Shown here: piece by piece, positions 1-7,930 of the stretch
How positions within the stretch are numbered: the stretch's first letter is position 1
Layout: each line of letters begins with the position of its first letter
Source: UBA3951 sp050952125
GTDB taxonomy: Bacteria > Bacillota > Sulfobacillia > Fermentithermobacillales > Fermentithermobacillaceae
Length of the DNA stretch: 64,000 nt
Reading direction: 5' to 3'
Assembly: GCA_050952125.1 (NCBI GenBank)
Contig: JBMNKK010000001.1
Span: forward strand, 404,945 to 468,944
Notes under the pieces: model-generated
What the model was told of the DNA's origin: nothing
Database searches by the model: none
Seen by the model: the letters and a program-made list of their open reading frames with translations, nothing else
Translations under genes and position numbers: made by a program

Positions 1-286
1 CGCCATACTTCCCGAAGAGCACCTGCACCTTATCAACCATCTCGCGTGAAACAAACCTCTCTACGACTGGTCTGCCGGCTTTACGGCCAATCGCGTATCC
101 CAGGAGTGCCCCGAGCACAGATGCGGCAGTCGTCAGGAAAGCATACCACCAAGATAGTCGCGGAGTCACAAGACACAGAGGCAAGAGCAGCACGTCCGGG
201 GGAATCGGAAACACGGTGGATTCGAAAAAAGCCACTAGAAAGAGGCCGAGGGGGCCAAACTCAAGAAGGCGTTCTGGTGATAACAT
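1..286 (-). CDS. DedA/VTT-domain membrane protein (3' end outside window)
   Basis: The minus strand encodes about 95 residues from an ATG at 286 and runs off the left edge. The start MLSPERLLEFGPLGLFLVAF, then FFESTVFPIPPDVLLLPLC and a later GALLGYAIGRKAGRP, matches the YqaA/DedA (SNARE-associated, VTT) family of inner-membrane proteins. The acidic-proline re-entrant segment (ES..FPIPPDVLL) and the GYxIGRxxGR motif are both visible. Known members act in membrane homeostasis and lipid or undecaprenyl-phosphate flipping; the role here is inferred. It lies downstream of rnpB on the same strand, 36 nt away. Only the N-terminal half can be seen. Confidence 0.8.
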   Translation of the reverse strand, partial: MLSPERLLEFGPLGLFLVAFFESTVFPIPPDVLLLPLCLVTPRLSWWYAFLTTAASVLGALLGYAIGRKAGRPVVERFVSREMVDKVQVLFGKYG

Positions 287-321
287 CGCACACCATCCTT
301 CATGAGCTATCAACAAAAAGA

Positions 322-733
322 AGCGGTAAGCAGGCCTATAAGCCGGGTTCTGTCAAGAGTGGTCATCCATCTTGGAGGAAGGTCACCCTTCCCCTCCAGC
401 GACCATACCCGGGGGCTCAACGGGCCGCGTCATAGCCCCCCTATTCGGTCTTGCTCCGGGTGGGGTTTACCTGGCCAGCCGGTCACCCGGCTGCCGGTGG
501 TCTCTTACACCACCTTTTCACCCTTACCTTATGCACCCTACTCTCCATTATGGCTCTACGGCTGGGCATGCCCTATTGCCTGGAGTTCCGGGTGAACAAG
601 GCGGTATGTTTCTGTGGCACTTTCCCTGAAGTCACCTTCGCTGGGCGTTACCCAGCACCCTGCCCTATGGAGCCCGGACTTTCCTCAGGCCCGGCTAAAG
701 CCGAGCCCGCGACCACTTAACCTGCTTACCCAA
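322..733 (-). ncRNA. rnpB: RNase P RNA, bacterial class A
   Basis: The catalytic RNA of RNase P, which matures tRNA 5' ends. On the minus strand the P1 helix is visible: GGTAAGCAGG at the 5' end (721-730) pairs with CCTGCTTACC at the 3' end (325-334). The conserved 5' core GAGGAAAGTCCGGGCTCC and the 3' elements GGTGAAAAGGTGGTGTAAGAG and ACAGAACCCGGCTTATAGGC are present. About 410 nt, normal for type A. Short reading frames across it are not genes. Ends are placed from the P1 pairing and may be off by a few bases. Confidence 0.96.
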
Positions 734-736
734 ATA

Positions 737-765
737 ATGATAGCAAGGCCGGTGGAAGGCGTCAA
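737..765 (-). promoter_or_regulatory. rnpB promoter (sigma-A type)
   Basis: Read on the minus strand: TTGACG at 765-760, a 17-nt spacer, then TATCAT at 742-737. Transcription would start about 7 nt later, at the first bases of the RNase P RNA. Close to the TTGACA-17-TATAAT consensus. Confidence 0.75.
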
Positions 766-785
766 AGCGCGTCCTGCGCCTGACT

Positions 786-803
786 CGCGGAGTTCCCTCC
801 GCG
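786..803. other. Perfect hairpin upstream of rnpB
   Basis: CGCGGAG-TTCC-CTCCGCG forms a 7-bp stem with a 4-nt loop. No clear T-run follows on either strand, so this may be a weak terminator or simple secondary structure between the repeat array and the rnpB promoter. Confidence 0.35.
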
Positions 804-900
804 TACCGGCTAATTCAGTCTACTTCGGATGAAATATTATGTCAACTCTTGACCTGCTTGAGGGGGTGATTTGGACAGGCCCCACTCCGGCGCGAGTGTA

Positions 901-1252
901 TTGGATATATTGAGCAGGTCGCTCGAGATATTGCTCACTGTGAGCAGATCTCTCGGGGAGTTGCACACTATGAGCAGATCCGCCGGAGGATTGCACATAG
1001 CGGTGCAATGCACTCCAGAATGCAATGGATTCCAAGTATTGCTCATAGTGAGCAGGTCGCTCGGGATGTTGCACACTGTGAGCAGATCTCTCGGGGAGTT
1101 GCACACTATGAGCAGATCCGCCGGAGGATTGCACGTAGCGATGCAATGCACTCCAGAGTGCAATAGATTCCAAGTATTGCTCATATTGAGCAGGTCGCTC
1201 GGGATATTGCACACTGTGAGCAGATCCGCCGGAGCATTGCACATAGTGGGCA
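901..1252. repeat. 30-bp tandem repeat array with 138-bp higher-order period
   Basis: Units begin with TTGC and are exactly 30 bp, for example at 901, 931, 961, 1039, 1069, 1099, 1177 and 1207. Variant 48-bp units at 991-1038 and 1129-1176 give a higher-order period of 138 bp (931-1068, 1069-1206). Most units carry TGCTCA or TGCACA, three bases, then TGAGCA, so each holds a dyad. The 48-bp units hold a second hairpin, TGCACTC-CA-GAGTGCA (perfect in the second copy). Reading frames stay open through the array on both strands because 30 is a multiple of three; no SD site or known domain supports a protein. It lies between rnpB and lemA. Function unknown. Confidence 0.85.
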
Positions 1253-1286
1253 ATCGCACTAGCGCTCTCCAATACTAAAGAACAAA

Positions 1287-1306
1287 GCCCCCTCCTGCGA
1301 GGGGGC
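1287..1306 (-). terminator. Rho-independent terminator of the lemA operon
   Basis: GCCCCCTCCTGCGAGGGGGC forms an 8-bp GC stem. On the minus strand it is followed by CTTTGTTCTTT, a T-rich tail. It sits about 90 nt past the lemA stop. Confidence 0.8.
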
Positions 1307-1393
1307 CGCGTGAAGCATCGAAGCATGCGTCTTTCAGCGTGTCAGCTGCCAAAGAGCGTCAAAGAACGTAGTTCGATAGAATCGACATGATCG

Positions 1394-1957
1394 CTAGAAC
1401 TGCACATCGGGCACGGTCATCGCGTCCGGCGAGACCTCGAAGTACGCTCTCTCGCTAAACCCGGCGATTCTGGCAAACAGCACCATAGGGAACTGCTTGA
1501 CCTTGGCGTTGAAGTCCTTGACCAGCTCGTTGAACCTTCCACGCTCGACAGCTAGTCTGTTCTCGGTGCCTGCCAACTCGTCCATGAGGGCTCTGAACTG
1601 AGCATCTGCCTTAAGCTGAGGATAGTTCTCGACTACCACCAGCAGCCGGGATATAGCAGATTGCAGTTCACCTGCTGCTTCAGCCCTTTCATCCACCGAG
1701 CCGGCTCCGGCCAACTTGGCCCTGGCATCGGCGATGGCTGTGAAGACCTCTTCCTCGTGAGACGCATAGCCCTTCACTGTATTGACCAGATTGGGGATGA
1801 GGTCGTTGCGCCTTTGCAGTTGATTCTCAACCTGAGCCCACTGCCCGTTGATCGTCTCGTTGGTCTTGACCAGAGAGTTGTAGGACGACACCGCCCAACC
1901 GCCCAGCAGCACAACGATACCCAAGATAACTAGCAAAACTAATGCTGATTTCTTCAC
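1394..1957 (-). CDS. lemA: LemA family protein
   Basis: A 187-residue membrane-anchored LemA protein. One N-terminal transmembrane segment (about residues 4-22, VVLLGG region) precedes an extracytoplasmic helical domain with the family motifs NLVNTVKGY, ENYPQLKAD and GTENRLAVERGRFN. I chose the GTG at 1957, 8 nt after GGTAGGAGGGAG, because a longer frame starting at 2065 would overlap the upstream gene and add an unrelated acidic leader. It starts 13 nt after the TPM-domain gene stops, so the two are an operon, a common pairing for lemA. The exact role of LemA is not established. Confidence 0.9.
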   Translation of the reverse strand: MKKSALVLLVILGIVVLLGGWAVSSYNSLVKTNETINGQWAQVENQLQRRNDLIPNLVNTVKGYASHEEEVFTAIADARAKLAGAGSVDERAEAAGELQSAISRLLVVVENYPQLKADAQFRALMDELAGTENRLAVERGRFNELVKDFNAKVKQFPMVLFARIAGFSERAYFEVSPDAMTVPDVQF

Positions 1958-1970
1958 CGAAGTCTCCCTC

Positions 1971-2939
1971 CTACCATTTCCGGCTCGCTCCGCCTCCGCC
2001 ACTGCGTCCTCCTCCAAAGCCTCGGGGTCCGAATGACCCTCCGGAACTCCTGCCGCCGCGGCCAAACCCGCCCCAGAACGGCCCGGGCCCCAAAGGAGTG
2101 CCTCCGCCGCTCACGGGCCGCTGCAACTTGTTGATCCGCCGCGGACGCTCATCGTGGTATCCGCACTTCGGACAGTGCAAGACTGTCATGGCCAACCCGC
2201 CAGTGTCGTACGTAGCCCGCTCAATAACACGATCCGTGACCGTAAGCCGTGCTTTGCATCTGGGACACCGCCTGCCTCTAATAGCGAAGAGGCTGATAAG
2301 CAACACGGGTAGCCCTAGGAAAAGAGCCAACAGGCCGAACGGCACAGGCGAGGGCTGAGTGTAGAAGTCCTCATAACCGCCGTGGGCTTTGACATCCAGC
2401 GTCACTCCCGCATCTTTGGCGACATACTCAGCGGCCTTCAGAAGCCCCGCATACAGTCCTTTTCCGTACTCACCGTTCTGAAAATACGGGATCATCTCGT
2501 CCAGAGACTCGCCTGCTCGCGCATCGGTGATGACCGGTTCGAGACCGTACCCCACCTCTGCCCTAAGGTCGTGTTCCTTCATTGAGACCACTACTAGAAG
2601 GCCCTTATCGTCGGCTTCCTGACCTACACCCCAGGTCTCATAGAGGTGCACTGCATATTCCTCGATCGATTCGTCTCCGTGGTCATTAACAATAGCCACT
2701 GCGAACGTCGTGCCTGTCTGCTTCAAAACTGCGTTGACAAGGGCTTCCAGATTCTCTTTATCCGAACGCGTGAGGACTCCCGCGTAATCGTTGATGTTGC
2801 CCGTCGCCTTGGGATACGCCGCGAGAAGCGTAGGGGCCATTACAGCCTGAAGTGCCAAGACCGTGACGAGGACGATAACTGCATCTTGCACCGCGAATCG
2901 CCGGACGCGTCTTTGCCTCTGTTTCAACTCGCGGGTCAC
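1971..2939 (-). CDS. TPM-domain (YgcG-type) membrane protein with zinc ribbon and Gly-rich tail
   Basis: About 322 residues: a transmembrane or signal segment (VIVLVTVLALQAVMAP), a TPM domain (residues about 40-180, with NDYAGVLTRSDKENLEAL, VVVSMKEHDLRAEVGYGLE and DARAGE), a second transmembrane segment, a C4 zinc ribbon (CPRCKARL and CPKCGYH), and a glycine/arginine-rich tail. TPM proteins commonly sit with LemA and are proposed to act in photosystem repair in plants or as chaperone/phosphatase-like modules in bacteria; the bacterial role is unclear. GTG at 2939 is preferred because GGAGGTGA lies 8 nt upstream; an in-frame ATG at 2972 has no better site. Confidence 0.85.
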   Translation of the reverse strand: MTRELKQRQRRVRRFAVQDAVIVLVTVLALQAVMAPTLLAAYPKATGNINDYAGVLTRSDKENLEALVNAVLKQTGTTFAVAIVNDHGDESIEEYAVHLYETWGVGQEADDKGLLVVVSMKEHDLRAEVGYGLEPVITDARAGESLDEMIPYFQNGEYGKGLYAGLLKAAEYVAKDAGVTLDVKAHGGYEDFYTQPSPVPFGLLALFLGLPVLLISLFAIRGRRCPRCKARLTVTDRVIERATYDTGGLAMTVLHCPKCGYHDERPRRINKLQRPVSGGGTPLGPGPFWGGFGRGGRSSGGSFGPRGFGGGRSGGGGASRKW

Positions 2940-3032
2940 TATAGCCGTCACCTCCAGATCGTCACCTACCATTACGAGTTTACGCAGGAATGGTATGAGG
3001 AAACCTCGTATTTTCGCAGCACGCTTGAGGGG

Positions 3033-3443
3033 TTACTTGTCCATGAGGGCCCGGAGATCAAGGACTCTGTTGGACACGGAGTCGGCGGCGGAGTTCTCTT
3101 CGCGCGGAACATGCTTTATTTCCCATTTCTCGAAGCGGCTGAGAAGCCCCTTAACCCTCCTGTGCAGGGCGATGAGACCCTCGCTCTTCACCTTGTACTC
3201 GCCTTTTATCTGTCTTACGCAAAGTTCCGAGTCGGACCGGATCTCCACCTCAGTAATCCCCATATCTAAGCACTCGGCGATGCCCGCTATCAATCCGGAG
3301 TACTCCGCAACATTGTTGGTCGTGACTCCCAGATAGATACCGAGTTCGCGCTGGGGCTTTCCCTCAGTACTGATGACGGCGGCGCAGGAAGCCTGTCCAG
3401 GATTCCCGCGCGACGCTCCATCCACATTTAGAACAGCTTTCAT
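3033..3443 (-). CDS. Ribonuclease HI family protein
   Basis: 136 residues, the size of a minimal RNase HI. It starts MKAVLNVDGASRGNPG, and the four metal ligands of the fold are visible: D8, E47 (NNVAEYSG), D71 (IRSDSEL) and D121 (ENSAADSVSN). Such enzymes cut RNA in RNA-DNA hybrids. The ATG at 3443 is the natural start, since upstream residues do not match the family. It lies 76 nt after the M14 peptidase stop and reads the same way. Functional identity beyond the family is not claimed. Confidence 0.9.
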   Translation of the reverse strand: MKAVLNVDGASRGNPGQASCAAVISTEGKPQRELGIYLGVTTNNVAEYSGLIAGIAECLDMGITEVEIRSDSELCVRQIKGEYKVKSEGLIALHRRVKGLLSRFEKWEIKHVPREENSAADSVSNRVLDLRALMDK

Positions 3444-3519
3444 CGGGGCACCCCCACACAAGATGTCTTTGCGCCTAGATAATGTCACGGAAGACCCGGC
3501 CCGCGCAAGAACCGGTAAC

Positions 3520-6030
3520 TTAAGCCCTTTCGCTGGAACCCAGATAAACAGCGTTGAACAGCACTTTATAGGTGCCGCGCGACTGCGCCCTGAAATACGG
3601 GCGGAAGCCAACCAGGATCACGCGGCCTCGGCCGATTGAGAACTCAACCAAAGATGCCTTATTCAGGATATACTGGCCGCCCAAGAGCCACCCGGACATC
3701 AGGGGATCGGTGGACGGGTACCGCGCCACAACCGTGCCTTGATCGGTATCCCACACTGCACTCCTCTCGAGGACTACGGGTAGTTCGCGCGGAAGGCCGA
3801 AGCCGAGGGGATGTTCCGTGTCGATGATAGTCTTCAAGATGGAGCCCGGCACGAAGAACTCCTGAGACTTCTTGTCCGCCACAACATTAGTGCAGTGCAG
3901 GCCGAGGTTCGTGATGGCCCAGCTCGCCGCGGCGTCGACGAAAACTGCCGTCCCGCCCTTCTCGACAAACTCGGCGACGGCTTCCTTCCCCTCCGGCCCG
4001 AGGCCGCCGACATATTCAGGCGGGTACATTCCCGGGCGGTTCCCTTCTGCTAGGAACGTTCCGGGTTGAGAGGGGAATATCAGGGTATCCAACTCGCCCG
4101 CAATATCTCCCTGCCTGACGCGCCGGTTGTTCACTGACTGATATGGAAAGCCGTACTCCTCCAACACATACCGGAGCCATCCTTCGTCGGCAATGCCTCG
4201 GTAGCTCTTGTACACTCCGACCTTTGGCTTCCTAAGCTTCAGTACGGGGCTCTTCACCGGACCTGTCGTGCACGCTGAAACGCCGTGCTTCTCGCATAGG
4301 ACTCTGAGGTCACCGGCAGCATTGAGGGGGACCAAGAAAGTGCCTGCGCCAACCAACTCACCCTCTCCCCAAAAAGAGCGCACGGTGCGATAAACCTCAA
4401 CTCCCGTATCCAGGAGATCGTTCACAACCTTTGACGAAGCGTTCACAGTTGGCGGGAGCGCGAACCTCTTAGCCTCCGCACCGCCTGCTACTCCCGCTGC
4501 TGACTCACAGATCGAAGATGACGCCGTGACAGAGCCCTCCGGCTTCTCAAGCCTGTCAACCTTCTCAAGCACCGCTTCAAAAGGCTTTTTGGCCAGAGAG
4601 GTCCTTACGCCCATCATGAGGGGCAGAGTGTGTCCGGTGACGTCGTAGGGCAGTTTCGGCGGGCCGCCGGGATACTGCCTGAGGTCCGGGTACTGCTGAA
4701 CCTCGAGGAGTGTCTTCGCGTAGGCGCCGTACGGCTGGGCCAGTTTCACGACGTAGGAACCGCGGCCAAAGACGGCGCCGTTCAACTCGAAAGGTTCCAC
4801 GGCTCTGTGGATCTCGACAAGCCCGTCCGCCAACACTTTCAGAAGCTCATACAGCATGACAGGGTCTCTCTGGTCAGCCGGGAACACATAGGCGTACGGC
4901 TCCTCGCGCTCGACCGCCCTCTTTGACAACGCGTAGAAATTGCGGACCCAGAGGTGCCTGAACTTGGCAGCATGGGACAGGCAGGCGTAGGACGCGATCT
5001 TCTCGTACTCTACGATGTCCCGAAGGTGCCACTCTCCGCCCTCCCAAGGTGCCGGATGGTTCCAAGAAGCTTCTTTCGGATCCAGCCCGTCCCTTGTAGG
5101 CCGCAGTTCCTCCCTCTTCTTGGTTACCGGAGTCGCCAAGCGGACGCTTGCGGCCTCCAGGAGTATCCTGACGCCGCCGTGATAGTGCTGGTAGGCTCGG
5201 GAAGGCGCGAATCCGTCATAGGTGTTTAGCCATGAAACGCCGGTCTTGCCGGCCGATAGCACTTCCCCGGCCATATGTATACCCAACTCGGCAACCTCCT
5301 GGCGGAGGATGTAGTCGACGTTTGGATCGTAGGGATCCATGAAAGGCGGGAGAAACAGGCGGAACCCGGCATCGCCCATCTGGTGCAGGTCAAAAACTAT
5401 ATGAGGATGCCACACGTTATGGATGTTTTCCACCGTCAGCCTGTTCTCAACCAAGTTCAGCATGAACCAATCGCGATTGTTGTCGTGTCCGGCGTACTTC
5501 TGGTAGATGAAGGGCGGCGTAGACCCCTCATAGGGAGTTCCGAGAGTGCTCTTGTACCAGTTCACGACCAAATCCAGTCCGTCAGGATTCAGTGAAGGCA
5601 CGAAGAGCAGGATAACGTTATCGAGGATCTCCTTCACCGGGGTATCTTCTCTCGTCTCCAACTCGTGGAGTAAGAGGGGCGCCATCTGCGCGGCCCCAAC
5701 TTCAGTAGCGTGTATGGAACAAGAAATTAGGGCTATTGTCTTGCCGTTGGAGATCAGTGTTTCGGCTGCCTTGGGATCGAGGCCTCTCGGATCGGCAAGG
5801 CGCGACTGGATTTGGCGGTATTCATCGAGGTTATCCAGGTTCTCGGGAGATGAGACTATGAAGTAGTAGAATGGCCGTCCTTCCGTACTCTCTCCCATGT
5901 CCATCCATCGGATGCGCCGTGCTCCGTCGCAGAGCTTTTTGTAGTATCCGGTCAGTTCGGTCCAATCAGCCAGCTTCCGGTCATCGCCGGGAGTGAAACC
6001 AAAGAACTCTTTCGGGGTGACGGCAGGCAT
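3520..6030 (-). CDS. M14-family zinc metallocarboxypeptidase-like protein
   Basis: 836 residues. The M14 zinc site is visible as HxxE in SIHATEVGAAQ (H107, E110), followed by NPDG, GHDNNRDWFMLN and a later DLHQMGD that can supply the third zinc ligand. RILLEAAS carries a candidate catalytic Glu. The long C-terminal half (past about residue 450) has a class I glutamine amidotransferase-like feel, with LIFPSQPGTF and KGGTAVFVDAAASWAI. No signal peptide is seen. A paralogue of the same design lies at 42929-45538. Likely role: peptide or amino-acid-conjugate hydrolysis; substrate unknown. Confidence 0.85.
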   Translation of the reverse strand: MPAVTPKEFFGFTPGDDRKLADWTELTGYYKKLCDGARRIRWMDMGESTEGRPFYYFIVSSPENLDNLDEYRQIQSRLADPRGLDPKAAETLISNGKTIALISCSIHATEVGAAQMAPLLLHELETREDTPVKEILDNVILLFVPSLNPDGLDLVVNWYKSTLGTPYEGSTPPFIYQKYAGHDNNRDWFMLNLVENRLTVENIHNVWHPHIVFDLHQMGDAGFRLFLPPFMDPYDPNVDYILRQEVAELGIHMAGEVLSAGKTGVSWLNTYDGFAPSRAYQHYHGGVRILLEAASVRLATPVTKKREELRPTRDGLDPKEASWNHPAPWEGGEWHLRDIVEYEKIASYACLSHAAKFRHLWVRNFYALSKRAVEREEPYAYVFPADQRDPVMLYELLKVLADGLVEIHRAVEPFELNGAVFGRGSYVVKLAQPYGAYAKTLLEVQQYPDLRQYPGGPPKLPYDVTGHTLPLMMGVRTSLAKKPFEAVLEKVDRLEKPEGSVTASSSICESAAGVAGGAEAKRFALPPTVNASSKVVNDLLDTGVEVYRTVRSFWGEGELVGAGTFLVPLNAAGDLRVLCEKHGVSACTTGPVKSPVLKLRKPKVGVYKSYRGIADEGWLRYVLEEYGFPYQSVNNRRVRQGDIAGELDTLIFPSQPGTFLAEGNRPGMYPPEYVGGLGPEGKEAVAEFVEKGGTAVFVDAAASWAITNLGLHCTNVVADKKSQEFFVPGSILKTIIDTEHPLGFGLPRELPVVLERSAVWDTDQGTVVARYPSTDPLMSGWLLGGQYILNKASLVEFSIGRGRVILVGFRPYFRAQSRGTYKVLFNAVYLGSSERA

Positions 6031-6036
6031 AGCGTC

Positions 6037-6064
6037 GACGCCGCGGTCGGCGTCTTACCTCCTT
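6037..6064 (-). promoter_or_regulatory. SD site separated from start codon by a hairpin
   Basis: Minus strand: AAAGGAGGTAA (about 6065-6055), then GACGCCG-ACCG-CGGCGTC (6054-6037, a perfect 7-bp stem), then six bases and the ATG at 6030. In frame, a TAA sits right after the SD and no other usable start exists between, so the ATG is the start. Folding the hairpin would bring the distant SD to normal spacing. Confidence 0.55.
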
Positions 6065-6119
6065 TCAAGTATTGGACTTATACCGGTTGGGGCTTAGAAC
6101 GCGGCCTCTTGCCGCAGAG

Positions 6120-6148
6120 AAAAGCTCCTGCGCAGTCGCGCAGGAAGC
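6120..6148 (-). terminator. Terminator after the aminotransferase gene
   Basis: TCCTGCGC-AGTC-GCGCAGGA stem at 6126-6145, followed on the minus strand by AGCTTTTCTC. It lies about 85 nt past the aminotransferase stop. Confidence 0.7.
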
Positions 6149-6228
6149 CTCTTCTCATACGGATGTATTTTCCACTTCGAGGAGGTCATTTCCTTCTACG
6201 CCCGAAGTAGTTTCCTTGTCTGGGAACT

Positions 6229-7596
6229 CTACTTCCGGACTACCGCCGCCGCCAGGCTGAAGAAGGATTTGTTGCGGCTCAGTACGTCCTCAAGTGCGTT
6301 GAGAACATAGTCTATCTGCTCCTTCTCTACGAGAAGCGGCGGCTCAAGCCGTATGACGTTGGGGTTATTCAACGTGTATACGGTTATGACGCGGTGCCTC
6401 TTCAGCATCTCGGCGGCCACCAGGGCACCCACGTACTCGTCGGCGATCTTGTTGATGGAGCCTGCGGTCAGGAGATCCAATATGCCGCTCACGGGCTTCT
6501 TGAACTCAATACCTATGAGAAGCCCCATCCCGCGGACGTCCTCAATGAGCTTGTAGCGATCCTTCAAGGTCTTGAGAGCGTCCAGACAGTATGCACCCAG
6601 CTCAGCGGACCTTTCGGCCAGGCCTTCCTTAACGATCTTGCTGATTGAGGCGAGCCCGGCTGCACACGCCCTCGCGCCTCCTCCAAAGGTAGAGGTATGC
6701 AGGACGGCCTTTGACAGTCCGCCGTAAGCTTTCTCCCATACCTTTCTGGTAGCCATAGTAGCGCCGATAGGCATGACGCCGCCTCCGAGAGCCTTGGCCA
6801 GGCACATAATATCAGGCTGTATCCCCTCGTGCTCAGCGGCGAACATCCTTCCCGTGCGGGCGAACCCTGTCTGGACTTCATCGAAAATGAGGAGAGCGCC
6901 GTACTTCTCCGTAAGCTCCCTGGTCTTTTTCAGGTAGCCAGCAGGGGGAACTATGACTCCGCCCTCGCCTTGCACCGGCTCGGTTATGAAGGCGGCAACC
7001 TTGTTCTCGCGGAGAACCTTCTCAAGAGCTTCTGCATCACCGAAGGGCACTTCGATCGTTCCTGAAAGAAGCGGATAGAACGGCTTTTTATACTTCTCGC
7101 GCCCGCCGACTGAAAGCGAGCCCAGAGTCTTGCCGTGGAACGCGCCTGTGCAGTATACGAACGCGCCGTCTCCCGCGGCCCCCCTGGCCAACTTCAGTGC
7201 CGACTCGACAGCCTCGGTACCGCTGTTTGAGAAGAAGGTGAGCTCGAGTCCGGCTGGGGCCACCTGCGCCAGGTCATGGGCCAACGCGGCTTGGAACGGG
7301 CTGGTCATGACTTGCAGGTAGTTGGGAACATCGCGGACTTCCTCCAGGGCAGCGAGGACATCCTTTGGACTGTGCCCAAAGGGCAGGCTGCCATAGCCGC
7401 CCACGAAGTCCAGGTAGCTGTTGCCCTCTTCGTCATAAACATGGATGCCTTCGGCCCGCGAAAATCTCCTGTCAAAACCTACTACCGACTGGAGGGATTT
7501 GAGCCCCGGGTTTACGTACTTGGCAAATAAGTCTCCCATGGTTCTCTGGTCCAGCCGGCAGGCTCCGCCGACCCCCAGAAGGTGTTTGTCCTGCAT
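6229..7596 (-). CDS. Class III (PLP-dependent) aminotransferase
   Basis: 455 residues of the ornithine/putrescine/4-aminobutyrate aminotransferase class. Visible motifs: FFSNSGTEAVESALKLAR (phosphate cradle), CTGAFHGKTLGSLS, ITEPVQGEGGVIVPP, LLIFDEVQTGFARTG with the PLP-contacting Asp, and the Schiff-base lysine in CLAKALGGGVMP. ATG 7596 is chosen because GGGGAGGA lies 6-8 nt upstream; longer frames have no ribosome site. A single-gene unit with its own promoter and terminator. It probably links amino acid or diamine breakdown to 2-oxoglutarate; putrescine aminotransferase is the closest match by eye, but the substrate is not fixed. Confidence 0.9.
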   Translation of the reverse strand: MQDKHLLGVGGACRLDQRTMGDLFAKYVNPGLKSLQSVVGFDRRFSRAEGIHVYDEEGNSYLDFVGGYGSLPFGHSPKDVLAALEEVRDVPNYLQVMTSPFQAALAHDLAQVAPAGLELTFFSNSGTEAVESALKLARGAAGDGAFVYCTGAFHGKTLGSLSVGGREKYKKPFYPLLSGTIEVPFGDAEALEKVLRENKVAAFITEPVQGEGGVIVPPAGYLKKTRELTEKYGALLIFDEVQTGFARTGRMFAAEHEGIQPDIMCLAKALGGGVMPIGATMATRKVWEKAYGGLSKAVLHTSTFGGGARACAAGLASISKIVKEGLAERSAELGAYCLDALKTLKDRYKLIEDVRGMGLLIGIEFKKPVSGILDLLTAGSINKIADEYVGALVAAEMLKRHRVITVYTLNNPNVIRLEPPLLVEKEQIDYVLNALEDVLSRNKSFFSLAAAVVRK

Positions 7597-7677
7597 GTGG
7601 TATCCTCCCCATCCTGTTGCATTGTGCCAATCACGCAAGAGTACACGGTCTGTATGTATGTGCCCACCTACAACAGT

Positions 7678-7730
7678 GTGCACATTCTTGTGCACGTCTC
7701 TATACTATACCGCCGCAAGCGCCCAGGCAA
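7678..7730 (-). promoter_or_regulatory. Aminotransferase promoter with operator-like palindrome
   Basis: Minus strand: TTGCCT (7730-7725), 17 nt, TAGTAT (7707-7702; an overlapping TATAGT would give a 15-nt spacer). Just downstream, GTGCACA-AGAA-TGTGCAC (7695-7678) is a perfect 7-bp-arm palindrome covering the expected start site. That position suits a repressor. No regulator gene is adjacent. Confidence 0.6.
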
Positions 7731-7930
7731 TGAGGAATTTGCCTGTAACCCCATGGATTATGTCAACATACTGTGTTGTGAGGCGCGGCCCCTTCCCTCC
7801 CCCGGGGAGCCGCGCCGGCTTAGCTCGGGCCGCAACCGCAGCACGATTTCCACGCCATCTTGCCCCGCCGGCAGTGGTCGACCTCACATGCTTGCTATAG
7901 AATTGAAGTATTGGGTGGGAGGAGATATCC

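Noticed and set aside
302..832. Several plus-strand frames across 300-830
   Set aside because: They are the complement of the RNase P RNA, confirmed by P1 pairing and core motifs.
901..1252. CRISPR array
   Set aside because: Units are contiguous, with no unique spacers and no cas genes in the window.
820..1326. Overlapping open frames on both strands through the 30-bp array, giving 10-residue peptide repeats
   Set aside because: Open only because the period is a multiple of three; no SD, no known domain, and frames are open on opposite strands at once.
3700..3740. T-box-like GGTACCGCG string
   Set aside because: Lies inside the M14 coding sequence, and no specifier stem or terminator surrounds it.
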